Shown piece by piece: positions 1-8,691 of a stretch of DNA of 12,049 bases. This DNA comes from Pseudomonadota bacterium (GTDB lineage Bacteria; Pseudomonadota; Alphaproteobacteria; Acetobacterales; Acetobacteraceae). Where the stretch lies: contig JAKCCP010000016.1 in NCBI GenBank assembly GCA_021841985.1, positions 1 to 12,049 on the forward strand, read 5' to 3'. Each line of letters opens with the position of its first letter. The first letter of the stretch is position 1. The notes beneath the pieces are model-generated. The model was not told the origin of the DNA. It did not search any database and worked only from the letters and a program-made list of their open reading frames with translations. Position numbers and translations under genes: made by a program.

Positions 1-69
1 ATAAGGGCGCTGTCGCTGAAAGGCTTCGGCCGAGACGGAAGTCAAGGCATCGAGGTTGAGATAGGCCAT
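1..69 (-). CDS. N-terminal fragment of a hypothetical protein, possibly a 2OG-Fe(II) oxygenase-like protein
   Basis: The frame starts at ATG (69-67) and runs off the left edge after 23 codons without a stop. A GGGAG Shine-Dalgarno lies about 7 nt upstream of the ATG (near 78-82), which is good evidence for a true start. The protein begins MAYLNLDAL. I recall similar openings in short bacterial 2-oxoglutarate/Fe(II) oxygenase-like proteins, but 23 residues carry no catalytic motif, so this is only a hint. The gene is co-oriented with mfd and about 100 nt downstream of it. A perfect FNR/FixK-type dyad in that gap suggests its own oxygen-responsive promoter. Existence as a gene is moderately supported; the function is a guess. 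Confidence 0.5.
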   Translation of the reverse strand, partial: MAYLNLDALTSVSAEAFQRQRPY

Positions 70-142
70 ATCCGATCTCCCGGGCTGCCAGAGAGCAGAG
101 ACCTCTCCGCCTCTGACCTGGCCGCCGGAAGAAAGCCCGGCA

Positions 143-156
143 TTGATCGAGATCAA
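143..156 (-). promoter_or_regulatory. FNR/FnrL/FixK-type binding site (anaerobox)
   Basis: TTGATCGAGATCAA is a perfect 6+2+6 dyad and matches the CRP/FNR-family consensus TTGAT-N4-ATCAA at every conserved base. It is intergenic, between the mfd stop and the start codon at 69, with its centre about 80 nt upstream of that start. If the protein acts as a class II activator (site centred near -41.5), transcription would start near position 108 and leave a leader of about 40 nt. I do not see a convincing -10 hexamer there. The match is seen directly; the regulator and the target are inferred. Confidence 0.55.
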
Positions 157-171
157 AAATTCCGCGGGCGG

Positions 172-3612
<3,441 letters not shown>

Positions 3613-3622
3613 ATCACCCCAG

Positions 3623-3922
3623 TCATGAGGAGTTTCGCTCGGTTGGATTGGCGCAGGCCGCCACCATCGCGCGGAGCAGCGGGGTTTCCGCCTCGGGGGG
3701 GATGGCTTCGCGGCCGGTGAGCCAGTCGGCGAGCACCGGATCGGGGGTTTCCAGCAAGGTCTCCAGCGCCTCGATCTCGGCGAGGGTCAGACGCGCGAGG
3801 CGGGCGCCGACGAACCCCCCGATGAGAAGATCGCTCTCATGGGTGCCGCGATGGGTCGCGCGGAACAGGAGCCGGCGGCGGCGGCGGTCGAGTTCCGCGG
3901 CAAGGGGCGTTTCATCGGTCAT
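3623..3922 (-). CDS. sdhE: FAD assembly factor SdhE (succinate dehydrogenase flavinylation)
   Basis: SdhE (YgfY/Sdh5 family, DUF339) promotes covalent attachment of FAD to the succinate dehydrogenase flavoprotein subunit. The 99-aa product fits the small all-helical family. It has a basic helix (about 12-21), the diagnostic RGxxE motif as R25-G-T-H-E29, then acidic helices ending near residue 90. The start ATG (3922-3920) is the only usable start before an upstream in-frame stop near 3961. The nearest good Shine-Dalgarno (GGAGG, about 3943-3947) is about 20 nt away. It fits better with a mini-ORF whose stop overlaps this ATG, so translational coupling is possible. No sdh genes are in the window. 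The sdhE-mfd order with recG divergent is, as I recall, recurrent in alphaproteobacteria (not checked here). Confidence 0.92.
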   Translation of the reverse strand: MTDETPLAAELDRRRRRLLFRATHRGTHESDLLIGGFVGARLARLTLAEIEALETLLETPDPVLADWLTGREAIPPEAETPLLRAMVAACANPTERNSS

Positions 3923-3947
3923 CGATGGCGTGTCATATAGCTTCCTC
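3919..3947 (-). promoter_or_regulatory. Shine-Dalgarno plus five-codon mini-ORF overlapping the sdhE start
   Basis: On the minus strand GGAGG (about 3947-3943) lies 7 nt before an ATG at 3936. That ATG opens the mini-ORF MTRHR-stop, and its TGA (3921-3919) overlaps the sdhE ATG (3922-3920) as ATGA. The ribosome-binding site is therefore placed ideally for the mini-ORF and poorly for sdhE. This arrangement is typical of translational coupling, but a 15-nt ORF can arise by chance. Confidence 0.35.
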
Positions 3948-3965
3948 CCTGCGACCTGTCAGCCC

Positions 3966-6011
3966 GTGGCCAACGACCCTCTCGCCCCGCTTCTCGCGCC
4001 GCTCACCGACCTCCCCGGCATCGCCGAAAAACTGGCGCGCCTGCTCGCGCGCGCGATCGGCGGGACACGGGTGATCGATCTTCTCCTCCATCTCCCCGAA
4101 CACCATATCGACCGCCGCGCGCACCCAAGCCTCGCCGATCTCCGCCCCGGCGGCGTCGCCACCGTGATCGCCGAGCTGGTGCGGCTGGAGCGGCCCGAAA
4201 CCGCGCGCCAGCCCTGGCGGCTGACCCTCGGCGACGGCTCGGGTTTCGCCGATCTGGTGTTTTTTCGCCCCCATGCCCGCATCACCGGCCTCGCCCCCGG
4301 CACCCGACTCGCGATCTCCGGCGCGGTGACGCTGTCGGCGGGGCGGCCGGCCTTCGTCCACCCCGAGCATCTGCACCCGGCCGCCCGCGCCGCGCTGATC
4401 CCGGCGATCGAGCCGGTCTGGCCGCTGACCACCGGGCTCGCGGCCTGGCAGATCCGCAAAGCGATGACCGCGGCGCTGGCGCGGCTGCCCGCGTTTTCCG
4501 AGTGGATCGACCCTGAACTCCGTCGTCGGCGCGGCTGGCCGGAATTTGCCGCCGCCCTTCGCGCCTGGCAGGCGCCGGAGACGCCGCCCGATCCGCTCGC
4601 CCGCCAGCGTCTCGCCTATGACGAGTTGTTCGCCGATCAGCTTCGTCTCGCCCTCCTCCGCGCCCGGCGCCGCGCCCGGCCGGGGCGCGCGCTCACCGGC
4701 GATGGCCATCTCCGCGCCCGGGCACTCGCCGCTTTCGGCCATGAACTGACCGCCGGGCAGCGCGCGGCGCTGGCCGAGATCGACGCCGATCTCGCGGCGC
4801 CGCGGCCGATGCGGCGGCTTTTGCAAGGCGATGTCGGCTCGGGAAAGACCATCCTCGCCCTGCTCGCCATGCTCCGCGCCGTCGAGGCCGGGGCGCAGGC
4901 GGCGCTGATGGCGCCGACCGAGATTCTCGCCCGCCAGCATTTTCGCACGCTGGCCGCGCTCGCGCCGGTGCCGGTCGCGATCCTCACCGGCGGCATGAGC
5001 GCGAGCGCGCGGCGGGAGACGCTGGCCATGATCGCGGGCGGCGCGGCGCCGCTCGCCGTCGGCACCCATGCGCTGTTTCAGCGCGAGGTCGCGTTCCGCG
5101 ATCTCGCGCTCGCGGTGATCGACGAACAGCACCGCTTCGGCGTCGGACAGCGGAGTGAGTTCGGCGCCAAGGGAAGGCAACCGGATGTTCTGATGATGAC
5201 CGCGACGCCGATTCCGCGCACCCTCTTGCTCACCCAATGGGGCGAGATGGAGGTGAGCCGGCTCGCGGGCAAACCGGCCGGGCGCCAGCCGGTCAAAACG
5301 ACGCTGCACGCCGCGATACAGCTTCCCGCGGTGATCGCGGCGCTGGCGCGGGCGCTGGCCTCGGGCGCGCGGATTTACTGGATTTGCCCGCTGGTTGCGG
5401 AGACCGAGGCGAGCGATCTGGCGGCGGCGGAAGAGCGGTTCACGCGGCTCGCCGAGCGGTTTCCCGGCCAGGTCGCGCTTGCCCATGGCCGGCAGAAACC
5501 GGCCGAGCGCGAGGCGGCGCTGGCCGCTTTCGCCGGCGGTGAAAAGCCGCTTCTGGTCGCGACCACGGTGGTCGAGGTCGGTGTCGATGTGCCGAGCGCG
5601 ACGGTGATGGTGGTCGAACACGCCGAGCGGTTCGGCTTGGCGCAGCTCCACCAGTTGCGCGGGCGGATCGGGCGCGGCGCGGCGCCGAGCTTCTGCCTTC
5701 TCATGCATGGCGATGGCGGCGAGGCGGCGGAGACGCGCCTTGCGATGTTGCGTGACACCGAGGACGGGTTCGCCATCGCCAATGCCGATTTTCGCCTGCG
5801 CGGCGGCGGCGATGCGCTGGGCACGCGGCAATCCGGCGAGCCGGGATTCCGCCTCGCCGCCCTGCCGCGCGACGAGGCGCTGCTCCGCATCGCCAAAAGC
5901 GACGCCGCCGTTCTCCTCGCCCGCGATCCCGATCTCGCGGGCGAACGCGGCCGCGCGGCGCGTCTCGCGCTCCGGCTGTTCGGCGCGCGCGGACGGGGAG
6001 AATCCGGCTGA
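3966..6011 (+). CDS. recG: ATP-dependent DNA helicase RecG
   Basis: RecG is a monomeric SF2 double-strand DNA translocase that reverses stalled forks and branch-migrates Holliday and R-loop structures. From the GTG at 3966 the protein is 681 aa, close to the usual 690 or so. The N-terminal helical part and OB-fold wedge domain (about 1-150) include LTDLPGIAEKLARLL and DLLLHLPEHHIDRR (about 38-51). The motor shows Walker A GDVGSGKT (288-295), DEQH (386-389), TATPIPRT (412-419), ATTVVEVGVDVP (532-543) and QLRGRIGRG (563-571). A TRG-type segment with FRLRGGGDALGTRQSG follows (609-624). The reading frame stays open upstream to 3648, but that part is antisense to sdhE. GTG 3966 begins where RecG similarity begins; GTG 3930 is an in-frame alternative. 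Neither has a clear Shine-Dalgarno. The gene is divergent from sdhE and ends 4 nt from the convergent gene after it. Confidence 0.95.
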   Translation: MANDPLAPLLAPLTDLPGIAEKLARLLARAIGGTRVIDLLLHLPEHHIDRRAHPSLADLRPGGVATVIAELVRLERPETARQPWRLTLGDGSGFADLVFFRPHARITGLAPGTRLAISGAVTLSAGRPAFVHPEHLHPAARAALIPAIEPVWPLTTGLAAWQIRKAMTAALARLPAFSEWIDPELRRRRGWPEFAAALRAWQAPETPPDPLARQRLAYDELFADQLRLALLRARRRARPGRALTGDGHLRARALAAFGHELTAGQRAALAEIDADLAAPRPMRRLLQGDVGSGKTILALLAMLRAVEAGAQAALMAPTEILARQHFRTLAALAPVPVAILTGGMSASARRETLAMIAGGAAPLAVGTHALFQREVAFRDLALAVIDEQHRFGVGQRSEFGAKGRQPDVLMMTATPIPRTLLLTQWGEMEVSRLAGKPAGRQPVKTTLHAAIQLPAVIAALARALASGARIYWICPLVAETEASDLAAAEERFTRLAERFPGQVALAHGRQKPAEREAALAAFAGGEKPLLVATTVVEVGVDVPSATVMVVEHAERFGLAQLHQLRGRIGRGAAPSFCLLMHGDGGEAAETRLAMLRDTEDGFAIANADFRLRGGGDALGTRQSGEPGFRLAALPRDEALLRIAKSDAAVLLARDPDLAGERGRAARLALRLFGARGRGESG

Positions 6012-6015
6012 ACCC

Positions 6016-6753
6016 TCAGGAAGCCGGCTTGGCCGGCGCCGGCAGGTTGAAGATGATTTCATGCGGCGTCGCGTTCGGCGTTTTGGTAACAAAATGAAGA
6101 ACCATCTGCGCGCCGTCGAGCTTGGTCATATCGACCGATTGCGGCAGGTGGAAGAACAGGAATCCGCTACGGAAGGTGCCCGGCTGGAGGGTGATATTGT
6201 TGGTCAGCGCCTTGTAATTGAGATCGCGCCCGAACGGCGTGGTGTCCGGCGCCGGTTGCGAGAACGGTGTCGGCAAAACCCAGATCACCGAGCCGAGGCC
6301 GAGCGTCATCACGGTGAAGCCGACCACGGCGGCGTTGAACAGGTCTTCTTTGAGCGGCGCCAGAGGATTGGCGGCCGGCCAGGCGACGTCATAGACCTCT
6401 TTCGGAGAGACCGCCGGGTAGTATTTGTGGTTGATCGAAACGTAAGCCGAATCGATCAGCACGTCGGTCGGGTTTTTGTCGTCGGAGGAAATCGTCAACT
6501 GCGTCACCACGACGTGGCCGCGCCAGAGCCCGTGCTTGCCGCTGAACTCGTCGTGCAGCGTTTCCCGGTTATCGTAGAATAATGACGACATTTTGATATC
6601 GGTGCCGGGAATGGTGGCGAGATCGGGCGCGCTGTCGGGCGGCGACATTTCGATCGGCTTCGGCGCATAGGGGGCGCTGCAGGAATCGAGCGCCAGCATC
6701 GTGCTCAGCGAAAACAGAGCCGCCCGCCAGGGGCGTGAAAAACGAGGGGTCAA
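6016..6753 (-). CDS. Predicted exported/lipid-anchored protein of unknown family
   Basis: I do not recognise this 245-aa protein. The N-terminus (MTPRFSRPWRAALFS...) looks like a secretion signal: a basic start, a hydrophobic stretch to about residue 22, and a cysteine at 25 in the context LDSC. This is an imperfect lipobox, because Asp at -2 is unusual, so it is probably but not certainly a lipoprotein. A second hydrophobic, glycine-rich segment at about 139-160 (NAAVVGFTVMTLGLGSVIW) could be a membrane helix or hairpin. The remainder is soluble and beta-rich in appearance, with a short Pro/Ala tail. The start is TTG at 6753, chosen because AAGGAG lies 7 nt upstream; the first in-frame ATG (residue 19) would destroy the signal. 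It is a single gene, convergent with recG, with a possible structured leader and an AT-rich region upstream. The gene is real with good confidence; the function is unknown. Confidence 0.8.
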   Translation of the reverse strand: MTPRFSRPWRAALFSLSTMLALDSCSAPYAPKPIEMSPPDSAPDLATIPGTDIKMSSLFYDNRETLHDEFSGKHGLWRGHVVVTQLTISSDDKNPTDVLIDSAYVSINHKYYPAVSPKEVYDVAWPAANPLAPLKEDLFNAAVVGFTVMTLGLGSVIWVLPTPFSQPAPDTTPFGRDLNYKALTNNITLQPGTFRSGFLFFHLPQSVDMTKLDGAQMVLHFVTKTPNATPHEIIFNLPAPAKPAS

Positions 6754-6760
6754 ATTTTCT

Positions 6761-6766
6761 CTCCTT
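6761..6766 (-). promoter_or_regulatory. Strong Shine-Dalgarno that fixes a TTG start
   Basis: On the minus strand AAGGAG (6766-6761) is followed after 7 nt by TTG at 6753. This optimal sequence and spacing supports the TTG start of the exported-protein gene over the internal ATG at codon 19. Confidence 0.75.
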
Positions 6767-6787
6767 CGGCTCAGCGTGGGGATCGAC

Positions 6788-6836
6788 GTCTCCCGCGCTC
6801 GCGTCCCGCATCGGCGTCGGGATCAGCGCGAGAGAC
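6788..6836 (-). other. Long imperfect inverted repeat (possible leader hairpin)
   Basis: Plus-strand pairing: GTCTC (6788-6792) with GAGAC (6832-6836), CGCGCT (6794-6799) with AGCGCG (6825-6830), and TCCCG (6804-6808) with CGGGA (6818-6822). The loop is 9 nt. The stem totals 16 pairs, interrupted by one mismatch and a 4x2 internal loop. It lies about 21 nt upstream of the Shine-Dalgarno of the minus-strand exported-protein gene and has no following T-tract, so it is not a simple terminator. It would sit in that gene's 5' leader if the promoter is in the AT-rich island. The pairing is seen directly; a role is inferred. Confidence 0.45.
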
Positions 6837-6900
6837 CCATACCGCGCGGTGGGCGGCATGGTCCGGGGATTGCGCCGCCAGATACGGCAACCGGATTTTG

Positions 6901-7100
6901 GTCTAATCGTTAAACAACTATAAATATTTCTCGACAAATTAAAAATAACAAACTCGTGAAAAGATAAAATATTCCCGAATACTGTTGGATATCTTCGCTT
7001 TGATTCACGTTACAATATAAATTGTATTTCTATTTGTTCCCGCTTGAAGGCATTTTCTGCTTTCTAATCCTGCGAAAATAATTTTTGATCCTTTTTTTGA
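6901..7100. other. AT-rich intergenic island, probable divergent regulatory region
   Basis: By hand count this 200-bp stretch has 58 G/C bases (29%), in sharp contrast to the GC-rich genes on both sides. It forms the core of the 464-bp gap between the exported-protein gene (start 6753, minus) and the ABC operon (start 7218, plus). I find no convincing ORF in it. It holds candidate -10 elements in both directions: TATAGT on the minus strand at 6922-6917, and TACAAT/TATAAA on the plus strand near 7011-7021. None has a well-spaced consensus -35, so I call the region rather than individual promoters. Short palindromes (6970-6981, 7011-7026) and a run of T (about 7092-7098) are also present. Confidence 0.5.
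7011..7026. promoter_or_regulatory. Palindrome TACAATATAAATTGTA, possible operator
   Basis: Two perfect 6-bp arms, TACAAT and ATTGTA, are separated by ATAA. The site lies inside the AT-rich island near -10-like sequences, where a repressor or activator would act. AT-rich palindromes arise readily by chance, so this is a weak call. Confidence 0.25.
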
Positions 7101-7177
7101 AGGAACGGGCTTTCTCGCCCTCACCCGAGCCACGGCGGAAAAATGCCCCTCTTGCGCTCGCCGGGGGATGCGCTATT

Positions 7178-7206
7178 CCCACGGGCCGGCTCGGCATCGC
7201 CGTGGG
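7178..7206 (+). promoter_or_regulatory. Hairpin overlapping the ribosome-binding site of the ABC operon
   Basis: CCCACGG (7178-7184) pairs with CCGTGGG (7200-7206). Inside it GCCG (7185-7188) pairs with CGGC (7192-7195) around a 3-nt loop, with a 4-nt bulge on the 3' side. The 3' arm contains most of the only Shine-Dalgarno-like sequence (GGGGGAA, 7204-7210) before the GTG start at 7218. If formed, the hairpin would mask the ribosome-binding site. The pairing is seen directly. The regulatory role is inferred, and would fail if translation starts at the upstream in-frame ATG (7143). Confidence 0.4.
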
Positions 7207-7217
7207 GGAAACATAGT

Positions 7218-7955
7218 GTGAACGCCTTGATCGAGATCATCGGGCTGACCAAGCGCTTCGGCGCCTTCACCGCCGTGGACGACGTCTCCTTCACCGTGGC
7301 CCGTGGCGAGGTGCTGGGGTTTCTCGGCCCCAACGGCGCCGGCAAATCGACGACGATGAAAATGCTCGCGGGCTTCGTGACGCCGACCAGCGGCACCGCC
7401 CGCATCAACGGCCATGACGTGCAAAGCGACGCTGTCGCGGCGCGGCGCGAACTCGGCTTCCTGCCCGAGGGCGCCCCCGTCTATCCCGAGATGACGGTGA
7501 TCGGGTTTCTCCGTTTCGCCGCCCGTATCCGCGGTTTTTCCGGCGGCGAGGCGCGCGATCGGGTCGATCAGGCGCTCTCGCTCGCAACCCTCGAAGGGGT
7601 GCGGCATCTGCCGGTGGAAACCCTCTCCAAGGGCTTCAAGCGCCGGGTCGGTCTCGCCCAGGCGCTGCTCCACGACCCGCCAGTCCTGGTCCTCGACGAG
7701 CCGACCGACGGGCTCGATCCCAACCAGAAACACGAAGTGCGCACCCTGATCGCGCGCATGGCGCCGGACAAGGCGATCATCATCAGCACCCATATCCTGG
7801 AAGAGGTCGAAGCCGTGTGTTCGCGCGCCATCATCATCGCCGCCGGCCGCGTGGTGGCGGACGGGCCGCCGGGTGAACTCGCCCGCCGCCATCCCTCGGG
7901 CAAGCTCGAAGAAATGTTCCGCGCCATCACCCAGCCGCAAGCCGAGGCCGCCTGA
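7218..7955 (+). CDS. ABC transporter ATP-binding protein (GldA-type)
   Basis: This is the cytoplasmic ATPase that would power the permease encoded next. The 245-aa protein has Walker A GPNGAGKST (37-45), a PEGAPVYP segment in place of the usual Q-loop glutamine (83-90; GldA-type ATPases also show PE here), and signature LSKGFKRR (136-143). Walker B with the catalytic glutamate is VLVLDEP (156-162), and the switch histidine is in STHILEE (H192). All catalytic residues are present. I chose GTG 7218 because ABC homology starts directly after it and GGGGGAA lies 7-8 nt upstream. An in-frame ATG at 7143 would add 25 residues that do not look like ABC sequence. It is the first gene of a tight five-gene operon; the next gene starts 2 nt after its stop. 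The transported substrate cannot be read from the sequence. Confidence 0.92.
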   Translation: MNALIEIIGLTKRFGAFTAVDDVSFTVARGEVLGFLGPNGAGKSTTMKMLAGFVTPTSGTARINGHDVQSDAVAARRELGFLPEGAPVYPEMTVIGFLRFAARIRGFSGGEARDRVDQALSLATLEGVRHLPVETLSKGFKRRVGLAQALLHDPPVLVLDEPTDGLDPNQKHEVRTLIARMAPDKAIIISTHILEEVEAVCSRAIIIAAGRVVADGPPGELARRHPSGKLEEMFRAITQPQAEAA

Positions 7956-7957
7956 TC

Positions 7958-8689
7958 ATGCGCGCCATCCTCGGCATCGCCGCCCGCGAATTCGCGGGCT
8001 ATTTCTCGACCCCGGTCGCCTGGGTGTTCATCGTCATCTTTCTTGTCCTGCAAGGCACGCTGACCTTCAGCATGGGCGGCTTCTTCGAGCGCGACCAGGC
8101 CGATCTGCTGCCGTTCTTTCAGTTCCTGCCCTGGGTGTTCGTGTTGCTGGTGCCGGCGATCACGATGCGGCTCTGGGCCGAGGAGCGCCGCCTCGGCACC
8201 ATCGAATTGCTGCTCACCTTGCCTGTCACGCAAGGCCAGGCGGTGGTCGGCAAATTTCTTGCCGCCTGGGGGTTCACGGTGATCGCGCTCGCCCTCACCT
8301 TCCCCTTCGTCATCACCGTGAACGTGCTCGGCCATCCCGATAACGGCATGATCGCCGCCGGCTATCTCGGCGCGGCGATGGTCGCCGGCGCGTTTCTCGC
8401 GGTCGGCGCCGCGGTCTCGGCGCTGACCAAAAGCCAGGTCGTCGCCTTCGTGCTCGGCGTTGCGCTCTGTTTCGTTTTCGCCGCCAGCGCCTTTCCGGTG
8501 GTGACCGATTTTTTGAGCCATAATCTCCCGGTGCTCGCGACGATCGCCCGCAAAATCTCGATCGTCGATCGCTTTCAATCCTTCGTGCGCGGCCTGATCA
8601 CCGCCCGCGACGCGATCTATTTCGCGTCATTCATCCTGTTCTGGCTAGTTGCCAACACGGTTATTCTCGAACACCGGAAGGCGGATTGA
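7958..8689 (+). CDS. ABC-2 type permease (GldF-type)
   Basis: This is the integral inner-membrane subunit of the ABC system. The 243-aa protein has about six hydrophobic segments (roughly 20-40, 55-73, 98-122, 133-155, 161-182 and 217-236). Between the second and third lies the characteristic ABC-2 coupling segment RLWAEERRLGTIELLLTLPV (71-90), closely resembling the AEERR.GTIELL motif of GldF-family permeases. The start ATG lies 2 nt after the ATPase stop, with a GAGG inside the upstream gene's last codons, consistent with coupled translation. It probably works as a dimer with the ATPase. Export of an envelope component or mechanical work on the envelope are both possible, and the sequence does not decide. 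Confidence 0.9.
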   Translation: MRAILGIAAREFAGYFSTPVAWVFIVIFLVLQGTLTFSMGGFFERDQADLLPFFQFLPWVFVLLVPAITMRLWAEERRLGTIELLLTLPVTQGQAVVGKFLAAWGFTVIALALTFPFVITVNVLGHPDNGMIAAGYLGAAMVAGAFLAVGAAVSALTKSQVVAFVLGVALCFVFAASAFPVVTDFLSHNLPVLATIARKISIVDRFQSFVRGLITARDAIYFASFILFWLVANTVILEHRKAD

Positions 8690-8691
8690 GC

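Noticed and set aside
124..141. Hairpin GCCGG...CCGGC after mfd as a terminator
   Set aside because: Only 5 bp of stem with an 8-nt loop and no U-tract; too weak to call.
3648..3965. N-terminal 106-residue extension of recG from the first in-frame start
   Set aside because: The extension is antisense to sdhE, is Ser/Arg-rich and unlike RecG. RecG-like sequence begins at GTG 3966, which gives the usual length.
6021..6043. GCCGGC repeats at the recG/exported-gene convergence as a bidirectional terminator
   Set aside because: Three GCCGGC copies can pair, but no T-tract follows on either strand and the stretch codes for Ala/Pro residues. A terminator is not supported.
3933..6092. Very long open frame (719 codons) on the minus strand opposite recG
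   Set aside because: It is antisense to a complete, motif-rich recG. Its translation is low-complexity and rich in Arg/Gly/Ala/Glu, as expected for the complement of GC-rich coding DNA, and shows no recognisable domain.
6735..6923. Small plus-strand frames (6701-6913, 6735-6923) in the intergenic region
   Set aside because: There is no ribosome-binding site and no recognisable sequence, and they overlap the inverted repeat and the start of the opposite gene. Not supported as genes.
6569..6937. 122-codon minus-strand frame overlapping the exported-protein gene
   Set aside because: It uses a TTG start in the AT-rich region without a good Shine-Dalgarno, gives a His/Arg-rich peptide, and overlaps a better-supported gene in another frame.
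7143..7217. Start of the ABC ATPase at ATG 7143
   Set aside because: The 25 extra residues do not resemble ABC sequence, and there is no good Shine-Dalgarno before it. GTG 7218 has a G-rich one and starts where homology starts. It remains a possibility.
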